DNA of 64,000 nt from Trichomonas vaginalis G3 (GCF_026262505.1 NC_067205.1:4340001-4404000), one strand, 5' to 3'; counted from the first letter of the stretch, positions 21,501-32,372 are shown. Numbers and translations: made by a program. The notes: generated from the sequence alone by a model not told the origin.

Positions 21501-21665
21501 AAAAAAAAAAAAAAAAAAAAAGGCAGTGGGGTTCCAGGCAACTTCGTGCCTTCTAGCCCTGATGTGATGTTTTAGTATAAATGAAGTTTTTATTGGAAAA
21601 TTGTTAGTCTTCTGGGTCGAAAAATTATAATATGTGTCTGCTTTTTCACAAATTTTATGTTTCAA
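21501..21665. repeat. Left terminal inverted repeat of element B
   Basis: Reverse complement of the right end: A tract, GTGGGG..TTCCAGGC hairpin, TTAGTATAAATGAAG, then TTTTTCACAAATT. It differs from the right end by several indels, consistent with the noisy sequence that follows. Confidence 0.85.
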
Positions 21666-21679
21666 TGTTTTGTTAAGAC

Positions 21680-22265
21680 TCTTCGTAAATGTTTTGTCAG
21701 ACTTTTCGTATAATGTTTGTCAAGACTTCTTGTAGTATGTTCTTGTACAAGACTTCTTCGTAAATGTTTTGTCCAGACTTCTCGTAAATGTTTTGTCAAG
21801 AACTTCTTCGTAAATGTTTTGTCAAGACTTCTCGTAAGTTATTGGGTCAAGACTCTTCGTAAAGTTTTTAAAGACTTCTTGTAAATGTTTGTCCAAGACT
21901 TCTTCGTACTGTTTTGGTCAAACATCGAACGTAAACTGTTTGTCAAGATTCTTCGTAAATGTTTTGTCAGACCTCTTTACATGTTTTTGTCAGTGTTTCA
22001 TGTAATGTCTTTGTCAAGACTTCTCGTAATGTTTTCGTGAAGACTTCTTCGTATAATGTTTTGTCAAGACCTTTCCTTTAAAATGTTTTGGTCAGACTTC
22101 TTCGAAATGCTTTTGTCAAGACTTCTTCGTAAATGTTTTGTCAAGAACTTCTTCGTAAAATGTTTTTGCAAGACTTCTTCGAATGTTTGTCAAGACTTCT
22201 TCGTACAATGTTTTTGTCAAGACTTATTCGGTAAATGTTTTGTCAAGAACTTCTTCGTAAATCAG
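21680..22265. repeat. Tandem 25-base satellite, about 20 units, very uneven
   Basis: Unit of the form CTTCTTCGTAAATGTTTTGTC plus AAGA. Almost every unit has its own indel. The same unit occurs 3-4 times cleanly at 35702-35790 and once or twice at 45393-45515, so it is an element-specific satellite expanded at the left end. Confidence 0.8.
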
Positions 22266-22299
22266 ACAAAATAATGTTTAGGTGCAAGAGTGAGATTTC

Positions 22300-22500
22300 A
22301 CTTTTTTTTTTCACCTAATTTTTCACCTACAGTGAAATTTTTCATGAATTTTACATACAAAATAAATGTTATATTAGGTGAGAGGTGGAGATTAGTTCAC
22401 CACACCTGTTTTTTCACCTAATCTTTTCACCTCGTGGAATTTTCATGAATAATTTATCACCAACACACAAATAATATGTTAGCCCAGTGAAGAGGTGAGC
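22300..22500. repeat. Two direct copies of a CACCTAAT-rich unit
   Basis: Both copies hold TTTTTTCACCTAAT, a TTTCACCT element, ATTTTTCATGAAT and an AGTGAAGAGGTGAG-like end, at about 110-base spacing. Absent from A. Function not visible. Confidence 0.6.
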
Positions 22501-23344
22501 CCACTTTTCAACTGTTTCTCATCACTCACTCTATCCACTCACCATTACGATCACATCATACATGAAATTCATCTACCACAACATACTCCGACGCGCAACT
22601 TCTACGACAAACTCCATCAACAAGAGTCTCGCACACACATCCTCTCGCACAGTCTCACACGCACATCTCACCAAAGTCTTTACGCAAGAAATCTCAACAA
22701 AACATAGACAGAAAGTTCATCGCACACACTCACCGACTGCCCACACGCACACCTCCACACAGCCTCTACGACACGAATCTCACTCGCAACACTCTACACG
22801 CAGCTCGCAGAACATCCACGTCGACACACAAAGACTCGCACCACCTCACCTCTCCACTCACACACACACCCTTTTGCGGTCATTTACCGAAGACACTTCT
22901 ACACACATTTTACGAAGAAATCTCAACAAAGACTCTCTACGCACGAAACTATCATCTCACACCCACACACACTCACGACACACATCACAACATCCTTGTC
23001 AAAAACTTTTTTAACTTCCACCTTAACACAATGCACGGTACAGCTATAAGAATATACGTAAGAGGAAGAGAGCATTGAAACAATCCAATAGTAAACTGAC
23101 CCAAGCACCCAACAGCTTTGCAACAACCACACTCCCCCGAAATGAACCCCAATTGCTGCAACAAAAATTGTCAACAACCTATGCTCTTAAACCGAGTTTC
23201 TTGTGCACAGAGTGGAGGTTTAAGAGACGAGCATTTTTAGCGAAATAGAGCAGAGCTACGGTGAGCCCGCACGGAAACCATATACACCTCAAACGTACAT
23301 GAATTCGGATATCAACTCAAAATCAAATTCAGCACACATGTCAA
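22500..23344. other. Low-quality or degenerate stretch without a gene
   Basis: A strongly C/A-biased top strand (CACACA-rich, almost G-free over 22500-22980) with scattered fragments of the 25-base satellite. The open frames here (for example 22562-23014) have repetitive Ser/Thr/His composition and match nothing in A. I see no supportable gene. Confidence 0.5.
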
Positions 23345-26130
23345 ACATCAAACATAGACAATAAAACACAATACATAGGACACACGAAAAGAAAAACAGA
23401 AAATGAACACACAACAAACACAAAGCCCAACTCCTGGTTTAACGATAGAGAAAAGAAGACAAAAGAAAACAGAAAGAACTAAGTAACAGAGGAATATGCG
23501 AAAAAGTGTCAGAAATAAGCCTAGCAGAAGATCAGCAAAATGAACAAGATCATCAAAATATTGAAAAAACCATACTACTCGAATATAAAAGTACTCGAAT
23601 AGATGAAGAAGATAAAACAAACAAAAGCCCTGAGACGATATCCATGGATAGCGGATGAGTATAAAAAGAAGTTGAAGCAAATGTAAAGGCAGAAAAACTT
23701 TACAGTTGCGCACACCGACAGTATGAAAAATTACAGCACAAAAAGTAAATAACGAGCAGACCCAGAAGGAGCAATGAGCAGATATATAAGACTAGACATG
23801 ACATAGGATTTTATGATAAGCCAACGCTAAAAGACCCAGCTTATTAGGGTCAATACGGACAAAAATCAAGCTGATGAAGATAGTCAAATGAAGCTTTAAA
23901 AATTGCTGACTTAAGAACGCCTTCGAAGCTCTTCATAGTAGCCCGCTGAAAAAGTGAAAAGAACTTCTCATCTGGAAAGACACTGAAAGTCTGAAGCTTT
24001 CGACAAAGAGTTATAAAGAAGTAAGCACAAAATATGACGAATATAACAGATGCAGTCAACGAGACAGGCAGTTTCAAAGTGCTATGACGCGTTAGAGGCA
24101 ACTGTTGTGGAAAGTCAAGAAAAAGAGTTACAACAGACCCAAACAGACCTTAGTAAATGCTTTCTTAAAAAACGAAAAGTCAGTAGGCATTATAGCTGCA
24201 GATAGGATACTGTGCCCCACGTGCGTGAGAACTTATATACCACAAACACCTCCAAGAGAAGCACCCTGCACCAGGAACCATAAAACATTACATACGTCAC
24301 ATGAGCACCCAGACACGGATGCAACCCAAAAACACGACACAACAACCAGCAACAACAACCACCATCCCCACCAGCAAACAACCAACACAACACCGCACAG
24401 CACAACAGTTCACAAACCCCTGCACAAACAACCACAAACAGAGCAAGGACCATAAAAGAAAAAGTTAGAGAACACAAGGAAATCCCAGAATATACTAAAA
24501 ACCTACTGAAGAAGCAGATGTGGTTCCCGATACTGTTGACCCTTTTTAGTGACAGATATAAAGAAGCTGATTGGGAAAGTTCAAGGATGGAAAACTGACC
24601 CGAACCTATTTACTTTATGGCGTCAAGCACCAAAACGAGTATAACATCAAACCTGGAAAATACAACTCGCTAAGGGATCTGATTGTATACATAATCATCC
24701 AAAGACATGGCAATAATTCTAACTTCCGCAGATATGGAGTTAGAGCTCAATGACAATTCAACTTTCCGGTCATGAAAACGTAAAAAATGAGACGACAACG
24801 AAAAGAACAAAGCTTAATGAAATCGAGTATGACGTAGATAGTGAAATTGTGAAAACGGTCTCGGAATATATGAAATGCAGCAGATTGAGAGTACAACGTC
24901 CACAGGAAGAAGCTTTAAACAATACAACCAACATGGAAGAAATAGTCAGCAACAACAAGCCTTAGAAAGACTGAAGGAAACGAACAAGTCACTCCTATTG
25001 GAACTAACTTCAACAAACATATGAAAGATTTGGGAACAGCGAAAAATCCTATGACCCTCACAAGAGTAACTGAGTGAATATGAATGCATTCCAAAGTCTA
25101 AGAATAAATTCCGGCTGACATCAGTAGACAGAATCGGAAAAAATGTGCCGACATACAAAGACTCCAAACACGATGAAAATATCAGCAAATAGAATGGAAG
25201 TACTGAAAGAAAAATTACACAAATACAAAACCTTTTTACTTACGAGCATTTAAGCGGTTAAATCTTCGGAGAACTCGGTAAAATAAAAGTTAATTTAAAG
25301 AAAAAACATATAGAAATGAAAACATCTGTTTAAAGTTCATTAGAACCTAACCAAAGATACAAACAATACCTACTTTTGTTCTGCAGCGATTGGAACTACA
25401 ATGAGATGGGTCAATAAATCAACCCGGATGTGGTTCAAAGAACTACAACCAAATTTCCCAAGAATTGTAACGCCAATGGAAGTAATGGGAACAGATAGAG
25501 CTGTATGTGTTTAGCCGGGCTTAATCCATTCAAAGATAGTAAACTGCACGAATTTTGGACGCATCATAGAAAATAACAATGGCTGATGGAATAATAATAA
25601 CACTGACGTTCTAGAACATTTATCGTCAAAGAACTACACAGCAACCATTAAACGAATTGGTAATTTGTGAAAGAGTTAAGAAAGAAAGTAGTGGGAGTCG
25701 AACAGGAAAGAACTATTGACAATGAACCTTGCACACGAAGTTGCAAATAAAGCTTCATAAAAAATCTTACTTTGCCAGGACAAGAATGAGAAAGGGCATG
25801 AATATTTATAAGAAACTCAAATGGACCAGTTACCTAAATGAAATGTTAGTATTGAACAAAACATTTCCTTGCACAGAAATAAAACAACATACATGAAATA
25901 AACGAAACGCAGTACGAAATTGGTAGAAGCCTTTCCATTCACAAAAGAACAAGTTAGTTGGTAACATGAAAGAAAAACCAGAAGGCTACAGAAAACAAAA
26001 TATAATTTGGAACGAGCTTATTCCAATGGACCAGGCACTGGTTGAAGACTTGAACCGGAAACTCAGGAAATGACATGCAAAAATACAGCGCGAACCACAA
26101 TACAGAACAATGACAAAACTCTTTCTAGAA
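23345..26130 (+). pseudogene. Noisy copy of the three virion-region genes of element A
   Basis: Collinear with A 9400-6650 in reverse complement: coiled-coil gene (about 23345-23690), helical gene (about 23645-24185; ends AAACGAAAAGTC as in A) and large gene (about 24185-26130). Roughly every tenth base differs, mostly by indels and A/C substitutions, and no frame exceeds about 120 codons. Immediately after 26140 the match to A becomes almost perfect. No protein can be read from this copy. Confidence 0.7.
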
Positions 26131-26141
26131 TAGGTTACTGA

Positions 26142-26349
26142 ATGGGCGACCAGAGCCAAAAGGCAAAAAGGACATGGGAAATTTGCAACATACTAGATGA
26201 ACATAATGCAAAGATGCAACAACTTCAAGCAGAGGGCAATGAAGGAAAAAGAAGAGTTAAAAACTCAGTCAGGAAGAAAGTAAAGCTTGGTCGGAGTGGG
26301 TTCTATTATGACATATAAATCCAACTATTCTATATTTTTACTCATATGA
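26142..26349 (+). pseudogene. Small basic Maverick protein (one extra base)
   Basis: Same gene as 6428-6634 in A, with one extra base in the GGTCGGAGTGG segment (about 26290). The length of 208 bases instead of 207 confirms it. The start MGDQSQKAKRTWEICN is identical. The capsid ATG follows one base after the stop. Confidence 0.5.
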
Positions 26350-26350
26350 A

Positions 26351-27958
26351 ATGTACGCCGCTCAGAATATAACGCCAACAGTTTTGGATGCCATGAATGG
26401 AAATGTTTCCGAATGGTATAACGAATGCGACAATGCCATTAGAAGGTCAGAAATAGTTCCTGGAACTTACGAATATACAACTGCTGTTTCTTATGGAAAC
26501 GTAGGTGAGTTTGGAGAAGGTTCTTCAACAACAGTAGATATTGCTTGCGACAGGTTTCATATAATTTCTATTGACAACTCTTTCTTATACGTGGAACAAG
26601 ACATTGAAATAAAACCTTCTGCCAAGTTGTCTGACAAGAAAGGCTGCAATGGAATTTTCTATGTCGGATACCAATATGCTCCAGAAGTTTTCATGGGATA
26701 TAAGATATATTCTAACTCTGACTTAGTTCAAACAGTAACATGGGCAAACTATGAATGGTTCGCTTTGAGAAACTCAGTACAACCACAAGCTAGAGAACAA
26801 ACAGACCAGTATGCAACTATTGAGAAAATAAGAAGACTTGACCCTAACGTTCCAGGAGTTTATGTTAACCTTTCTGGACAAACTGCAGCAGCAGTAACCA
26901 AAGTAAAACTGAAACTTAGAGTTCCTTTGTCATCTTTCCTCATCTTCAGGTTTTTAAGATACTTGCCAAACTGGGCAGGAAAAATTTCTATCGAACTTAC
27001 TCCAAGCAAAAATAACTTAGTCATTGCACCAACACAAGACCCATTCACTCTTACAGACGTAAAGGGAGCAAATCAAACGTCATTCGCCGAATTTTGCAAA
27101 GACAAAGTTGACTTAGACTTTGGTTTCTCAAACCTCAACACTGAAGTAAACTACTACTTCAATGCTGCTGGAACTGCTTGGGACCCAGTTAAGTTCACAT
27201 GCGAAAAGTTTGAATGCAAGAGAATAGAAAGCAGACTTGCAGTCTATATGTTGGACCCAGATATTTCAAATGCTTTAGCTGCCAAATATATTGCAGTTCC
27301 ACTTATGTTCCCTATACACCAAATATCTGTCAAAGACTTTGCAGGTGAAGTTGGAAACCAAAGTGCTGACCCAGGTGCAAGAACAGATATTGCTTTAACA
27401 ACTGCAATGAAACATGCAGATACTATGTTTGTACTGTTCAGACGAACTATAAATGACTATTCTTGCTTCTACAACCCTGGTATTAAATACCATATAAACA
27501 TAGATGGCAAATACTATCCAAGAGAAGAATATTCTACAGTTGAGGATATGAGGTCATACAACTTGACATTAGATGCTATGAACTTTAACAACAACTTCAC
27601 AACAACCATTAACCCTGAAATGCAAAGTTCTATTATGCCATATGTGAAAGTATGGACTCATACAGGAGGTCAAAAAACTCAATATACAAATGGAGACCGT
27701 TCAAACTTTTGGCTTGGCATTCCATTTGCTGACTCAGAAGACTTTATGGGTGGTATTTCAACTGTTGGTACAGTTCAAATACAATATACTGGTGACAGAG
27801 ACGGTCCAGATGAACTGAGAGCAAAGAAGTTTACAAAACCAATAGCACTTTTCACGGAAGATGCTCTTTTGAAAATTCGTTCGATGAAACCTGCTGGGGC
27901 TCCTCAGATTGGCATAACGACAGCTTCCATCGAGCAGATTTTGGCAGCAGGTCAGTAA
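26351..27958 (+). CDS. MCP: Major capsid protein, double jelly-roll type, intact
   Basis: 535 residues, one uninterrupted frame from MYAAQNITPTVLDAMNG to IEQILAAGQ. Length, strand-rich sequence and position in the virion block fit the Maverick/Polinton major capsid protein, whose two fused jelly rolls build the icosahedral shell. Visible landmarks are an N-terminal strand region (GTYEYTTAVSYGNVGEFGEG), a central turn-rich segment (SKNNLVIAPTQDPFTLTDV), and a second half (YIAVPLMFPIHQISVKDF; FVLFRRTINDYSCFYNPG). There is no signal peptide or membrane segment. Its last 107 bases overlap an antisense gene. Identification is by family resemblance; a structure prediction would test it. Confidence 0.85.
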   Translation: MYAAQNITPTVLDAMNGNVSEWYNECDNAIRRSEIVPGTYEYTTAVSYGNVGEFGEGSSTTVDIACDRFHIISIDNSFLYVEQDIEIKPSAKLSDKKGCNGIFYVGYQYAPEVFMGYKIYSNSDLVQTVTWANYEWFALRNSVQPQAREQTDQYATIEKIRRLDPNVPGVYVNLSGQTAAAVTKVKLKLRVPLSSFLIFRFLRYLPNWAGKISIELTPSKNNLVIAPTQDPFTLTDVKGANQTSFAEFCKDKVDLDFGFSNLNTEVNYYFNAAGTAWDPVKFTCEKFECKRIESRLAVYMLDPDISNALAAKYIAVPLMFPIHQISVKDFAGEVGNQSADPGARTDIALTTAMKHADTMFVLFRRTINDYSCFYNPGIKYHINIDGKYYPREEYSTVEDMRSYNLTLDAMNFNNNFTTTINPEMQSSIMPYVKVWTHTGGQKTQYTNGDRSNFWLGIPFADSEDFMGGISTVGTVQIQYTGDRDGPDELRAKKFTKPIALFTEDALLKIRSMKPAGAPQIGITTASIEQILAAGQ

Positions 27959-28271
27959 GTTGTTCTTGAACTGACTTCTCTCCGTCAAATATTGACAGTA
28001 CGCCAGTTTTGATATAATATTGTATTATAAACTTACCTTTAGAAATATCGGTCAGTTTTGTTGTTATATTTTTGTCTGCTTCAAGAACTTTCACCATTTC
28101 AGTTATACCAACTTTCTTTGCTTTATGAAAATATTTTGGTTCAGCAAAGACTGCTATTCTATAACATTTTCCATTGTTTGTATAAAGAACTATTCTGTCA
28201 ATGAACTTGTATTGTTTGTGTGTGTAAACTTTGTTTTGCTTCAATTCGAAGAGATACTCAAATACGTCCAT
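27852..28271 (-). CDS. Maverick protein, 139 residues, antisense-overlapping MCP
   Basis: Intact in B. Starts MDVFEYLFELKQNKVYTHKQ; a beta-rich first half (RIVLYTNNGKCYRIAVFAEP) is followed by a helical, serine-rich C-terminus. The last 36 codons lie antisense to the capsid 3' end, an arrangement also present in A, so the overlap is ancestral. The start is divergent from the 101-residue gene at 28290 with only 18 bases between them, implying a shared promoter. Function unrecognised. Confidence 0.6.
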   Translation of the reverse strand: MDVFEYLFELKQNKVYTHKQYKFIDRIVLYTNNGKCYRIAVFAEPKYFHKAKKVGITEMVKVLEADKNITTKLTDISKGKFIIQYYIKTGVLSIFDGEKSVQEQLTDLLPKSARWKLSLCQSEEPQQVSSNEFSKEHLP

Positions 28272-28289
28272 CTTTTTATTCTAAGTAAA

Positions 28290-28595
28290 ATGTCATTTCC
28301 GAAAAATAGAAGCGTAAGTGTTTCAAAAGGTTTAATGGCGGTGGCAGATGTGAAGTTAAATTCACCAACTCAAACAAACAGTCAAAGTGTTGTTGTCAAT
28401 GTCAAAGAAAGAGATGTTGAAGTGGGGAAACCATACGAAGACGAAGATGGTATAACAATAGTTCCTGTAAAAGAACAACCAACATATCCTGAAGTTAGCA
28501 GAGACTTAAGTTCTGTTGCAGATATTCGAAACGACTACCAACAACTTAAAGACAAACTTAAAACTCAGGAGAAGATTTGTCAGCTTTGGGTATAA
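28290..28595 (+). CDS. Maverick conserved protein, 101 residues
   Basis: Starts MSFPKNRSVSVSKGLMAVAD. The middle is acidic and strand-like (YEDEDGITIVPVKEQPTYPE) and the C-terminus helical (DYQQLKDKLKTQEKICQLW). I chose the ATG at 28290 rather than an upstream in-frame start, because A has the same ATG with a stop-prone upstream region. Its stop overlaps the next ATG by one base (TAATG). Function unknown. Confidence 0.6.
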   Translation: MSFPKNRSVSVSKGLMAVADVKLNSPTQTNSQSVVVNVKERDVEVGKPYEDEDGITIVPVKEQPTYPEVSRDLSSVADIRNDYQQLKDKLKTQEKICQLWV

Positions 28596-28869
28596 TGTTA
28601 AACTTGGTCGAACACAACCCTGTAAAAGTGAACTCATATGTCATTGCACCTCATGAATTTTGAAAGAACTATTGAAACTTTTGACAGAGGCAGACGATAT
28701 AAACATCAAAGAAATAGAACCCGACGTTAGTTGCTGTGGTGTTTCATATAATGTCATTGACAAGATATACGTTATGAAAGGAGGTGAAACGTTGAACTTA
28801 AAATATAGTTTCCCAGACGTCATAAAAATATTTGACGACCACAACATTTCATTAAAATTTACTTGCTAA
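28595..28869 (+). pseudogene. Maverick 91-residue protein (one base lost)
   Basis: Counterpart of the intact A gene 3918-4193. It is 275 bases against 276, with one base missing near 28660 after the HEF codons. The downstream frame (KELLKLLTEADDINIKEIEP) is intact to the stop at 28869. Confidence 0.55.
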
Positions 28870-28873
28870 GTAA

Positions 28874-29687
28874 ATGGCAGAAGACATAGTGGTTTATACT
28901 ATTACGACTAAAAACCCTGAGTCATATAATTCTATAACAACAAACTTACAAAGTCCTCAAGGACGATATTGTAAACTAACCTTAAACACAATGACGACTA
29001 AAGCCTGTTTTGCTCTTTTGACACCAGAAGACTTTATTGTTGTGAATGGCAAAAAATACTCCTTTGAAGATACTTACTCAGATATACCACCAACAGGTTT
29101 TGTTGACTTATTTAATACTTTAAGGACGGATGTAACATGTGCTGCAACTAGAGCAGGTTTCATTATGTTTGGATGTCCGACTGAGTTTACTATAAACGAT
29201 ATGAGCTATAATACAAAACTTATATCTGGTTTTTACTACCAACAGTTTCCTATAACAGGAAAAGGTGTCATACAAGGTCTATGTTCCATTGACTTTAAGT
29301 ACACCTATTTTATATATTGTTTCAAACTTAGGTTCAAAGTGCTATTCGAATGTCGACAGAAACTACTATGACCAAAAGATACTCATGCGTATAAACAACA
29401 CTTTCTCTGCTGGTTTGCCTATTGTTCATTCGAATGCAGAGTTTTCAGCTTTAGTAAACTCAAACACTTTAGCAAACATAAACTTAACCTTAGTTGACGC
29501 AAACTTTGTTCCTGTAAAACTTTTATGTCCTATGTATTTGTCAATGACGGCAGAAAGTTTCGAATTGGAAGATGCAACTGGTGAAAGTATTGTATTACAA
29601 GAACAACTTCAACAACAAATAGCTCAAGAACAACTTCAACAACAAATAGCTCAAGAACAACAAATGCAACAAATAGCTCAAGAATAA
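28874..29687 (+). pseudogene. Candidate minor capsid (penton-like) protein, one frameshift
   Basis: The first 135 codons (MAEDIVVYTITTKNPESYNS to KGVIQG) are open, then a small indel at about 29277-29285 shifts the frame. The remainder (PLTLSTPILYIVSNLGSK onward) continues to 29687. The glutamine-rich tail holds extra QLQQQIAQE units compared with A. A has its break at a different place, so the two copies are complementary. The role is inferred from size and location. Confidence 0.45.
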
Positions 29688-29711
29688 AAAAAATATTTTT
29701 TTTTATTTGAA

Positions 29712-29800
29712 ATGTACGCTGAGTTTTGTTGGAGAAGACCGTCAGACAACATGTTTGTTATGATGAGAAGTAAAACATTGCATGAAATAAAAACATTTTT
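29712..29800 (+). pseudogene. 5' fragment of the HNH endonuclease gene
   Basis: Starts MYAEFCWRRPSD, matching the first codons and the upstream AT-rich motif of the HNH genes at 29832 and 39378, then diverges. One of several HNH gene scraps in B. Confidence 0.5.
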
Positions 29801-29831
29801 TTCAAAAAAAATATTTTTTATTTTATTTGAA
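29801..29831 (+). promoter_or_regulatory. Maverick AT-rich start motif before HNH gene
   Basis: AAAAAATATTTTTTATTTTA followed by TTTGAA and the ATG at 29832. The same arrangement precedes 39378 and 29712. Confidence 0.5.
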
Positions 29832-30414
29832 ATGTACGCTGAGTCTGTCGGAAAAGACTGTTGGAAAACTTGTTTGTTAGATGAGAAATATGAAATTCAC
29901 TGTTGTGAGTCATTCGAAGTCAGAAACAAAAAGACAAAAAGAGTTTTAAGCGAATGGGAGCAAAATAACGGATATGCTAGGATGAGGATTGGTGGAAAAC
30001 ACTATTTTAAACATGTTGTCATTGCAACTCATTTTATACCGAACCCTAACAATCTACCCTTTGTAGACCATATAAACCATATAAGAAACGACAATAGACT
30101 TGAAAATTTACGCTGGGTCACTTGTTTCTGAAAACAGTAAGAACAGAGGCAAAATTAGAGATATTGTATTCGAATTTGTCGACGAACTAGAAGATGAAAC
30201 AATTGAAATTACAGACTATGGCAAGCATGCGTTTGAGTTTTACTACTATAGCGAAGAACAAGACTCTTTCTACTTTTATACCGGCGTAAACTATAGAAAA
30301 TTACAAGTATGTTTTACTAATGGCTATGCTTATGTAAACGCTAGAGATACAGATGGAAAAAACGTTAAAATACTTCTTAACAAATTCAAGAAGCTATATG
30401 GCATACCATTTTAA
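29832..30414 (+). pseudogene. HNH homing-type endonuclease, copy 1 (frameshifted)
   Basis: NUMOD4-type start (CLLDEKYEIHCCESFEVRNK) followed by an HNH core (VDHINHIRNDNRLENLRWVT) at about residues 80-100, then a 90-residue C-terminal domain. One extra base at about 30122 moves the C-terminal half into the next frame; the intact paralogue at 38794-39378 shows the joint. HNH homing enzymes cut DNA and spread genes by repair. It occupies the place held by the SF3 helicase in A. Confidence 0.8.
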
Positions 30415-30455
30415 AACGTTTTTAAAAAAAAATATTTTTTTATCCGATAGAAAAG

Positions 30456-30876
30456 ATGACGAAATATATTTCAGTCAACAAATATATGTCAGGACTTAAA
30501 GAAGAACTAGACCCATTCATATATTTGAATGTTTACTTTCTACCATTTTGAAAGTCTACATTTGACAAAGTTTGGAACATCGAACCAGTTAAGTTTGCTA
30601 TTGTGACTAAAAATGGTGCGAAATTTGAAGACTTAGACATAGAAGGTTTGTTAGCAGTCAAAGAAAATTTTGACAGAAGGTTCTCAAACCTTAAAGAAGG
30701 CAAAGCATACAAACTTGTTATACCTTATGAACCAAAAGAAAGCAGACGACTATGAATATTATGAGTCTAAGATAGTTGAAGTTCAAGGTAAATTGGGTAA
30801 AAAGATTTTAGAGTCTAAGCCAGTGTTTGCTCCTAAAGAGGAAGAGAACATTGACATTGACCCAGAAATGTTCTAA
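30456..30876 (+). pseudogene. Maverick small conserved protein, about 140 residues (frameshifted)
   Basis: Counterpart of 1403-1819 in A. ATG at 30456 (MTKYISVNKYMS). Its 421 bases do not divide by three, and frame changes are seen near 30535 and 30685. The C-terminus (SKPVFAPKEEENIDIDPEMF) is open. An AT-rich start motif lies at 30429-30441. Confidence 0.5.
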
Positions 30877-30892
30877 AAATAAAATTTTATTT

Positions 30893-31348
30893 TTACATGT
30901 CATATCTCACCTTCTCTGGAACTGGTTCAGGTTCTTTCTTCTCTTCTTCTACTTTCTTTTCTTTCTTTTCTCTCTTCTTCTTCTTTTCTGGTGGAGTTAT
31001 GTCAAATTTCTCAGAACCATATTTATGTAAAAGTTCTTTGTCCTTTAATAGCTCTTCTATTCTGTTTCCTATTTCATCTTCAAGAACAGCGCATGTGTCT
31101 TCTTTGCATTCTAAGAACTTTTGTTGGACTTCATCTCTCCAAGAGGCGTCATCTCTGTCAACAAGTCTGTCATTGACAAACTTAAAGACTTCTCTGCCTA
31201 ATGTTTTTATGGTTCTTGTCATATTCCAGAAACAGAACTTTAGAACAAATTCACCTTTCTTGTTTACACTATGTAAGATTTTATGGTCGACAGATGTTTT
31301 GCTGTCAAAAAGTTTGTCTCGAATATAGATAGCGAAATCGCTAGACAT
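30893..31348 (-). CDS. Maverick protein with charged tail, 151 residues
   Basis: Intact in B. Starts MSSDFAIYIRDKLFDSKT; residues 20-110 are mixed alpha/beta with a CREATE-free helical centre (WRDEVQQKFLECKEDTCAVL). The last 40 residues are a lysine then glutamate-rich tail with prolines (EEEKKEPEPVPEK). I use the ATG at 31348 because A shares it. It is divergent from the ATPase gene with 36 bases between starts, suggesting shared control. No family recognised. Confidence 0.6.
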   Translation of the reverse strand: MSSDFAIYIRDKLFDSKTSVDHKILHSVNKKGEFVLKFCFWNMTRTIKTLGREVFKFVNDRLVDRDDASWRDEVQQKFLECKEDTCAVLEDEIGNRIEELLKDKELLHKYGSEKFDITPPEKKKKREKKEKKVEEEKKEPEPVPEKVRYDM

Positions 31349-31384
31349 TTTCAAAAAGATAAAAATTTTAATTTTTCTAAAAAT

Positions 31385-32261
31385 ATGTTAGAAAAAAAGT
31401 TTGCTGACATTGACAAGAAATTTGAGAATGTTTTAAACAAGAACAAGAGGAAGTTAGAAAATGCTCAGATAAAACCCATACATGACAAGTTCTTATTTGC
31501 TCAGAATGGTATAACAGGTCTAATTGCACCACCTGGGTCGGGTAAGACTTTCACTTATCTTTAAAATAATGGCTGCACAACAACAAGAACTAGATGAGAA
31601 GAACCCATTCTATGAGTTAGTTGTCATTTGTAGTACTTCTGGTCAATTTGACCAAACCGTCAATTCGTTCAAAGATATTATAAAGAAGTCTAAGTTAGTA
31701 TGTATAAAAGACTCTGAGTTGTTAGATTGGATAAAGAAGTACCAAAGAAGAGTTTTGAAGTACAATGCTATAAATGAGTATGTCAATTCGAAGTTTAAAG
31801 ACCCAAATGAGGAAATGCAGAGAATATTAGAGAAGAAACACTTCAGAAACAAACAGAAAGAGATAGAATACATTTCGAAGAAATTGCAATCTTACGATTG
31901 GAAGACATACCCTCATAGATGTCTTCTTATCTTAGATGACTTTGCTTCTCATCCTTTGTTAAAGAACAGAGAACAAGACATGTGTCGAATTCTTAAGAAG
32001 CTCAGACACTTTAACATCTCAGTTGTCATTTGTGTACAGACAGCCAAGAGTTTAAGTAAGGATGTAAAGAGAATACTTACTGACATTATACTTTTCCCTG
32101 GATTGTCCGAAGACGATTTCATGGAACTTATGAAAGAGTCCATGGCAGGTAAGTTTGACAGACATGAACTATGGGAGAAGTACAAAGTCATACAAGACCC
32201 TCATACTTCTTTCAGAATTCATATCTACGCGAACAAAGTTCAAATTGTAAAAAGTCAATAA
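31385..32261 (+). pseudogene. A32/FtsK-type packaging ATPase (broken after Walker A)
   Basis: ATG at 31385 (MLEKKFADIDKKFENVLNK). Walker A APPGSGKT is followed after five codons by a stop at about 31562, caused by a net four-base insertion relative to A (TCTTTAAAATAATGG against TCTTAAAATGG). The rest, including Walker B LLILDDFA, is open to 32261. A's break is in the N-terminal leader instead. This enzyme would drive DNA packaging; neither copy in the window reads through as given. Confidence 0.85.
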
Positions 32262-32344
32262 AAATAAAGAGTTTGAGTCTTAGTCTGTTGTGGTGCTGGG
32301 GCTGTCGGTTCTTCTGGCTTTGGAAGACATTCAGGAAGAGGAAC

Positions 32345-32372
32345 GTCGGACATTCGTTTGTGTCTTAACCGT
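32345..32372. repeat. Single copy of the GTCGGACATTCG repeat
   Basis: GTCGGACATTCGTTTGTG with CTTAACCG, also found three times in tandem at 36600-36672. It marks the left edge of the inserted 21-mer region. Confidence 0.7.

Noticed and set aside
21680-22265. CRISPR-like array
   Set aside because: Units are tandem without unique spacers, in a eukaryotic mobile element, and there are no cas genes.
22495-23014. Ser/Thr/His-rich frames in the CACACA-rich segment
   Set aside because: Composition follows the base bias, no match to element A, and the segment is probably low-quality sequence.
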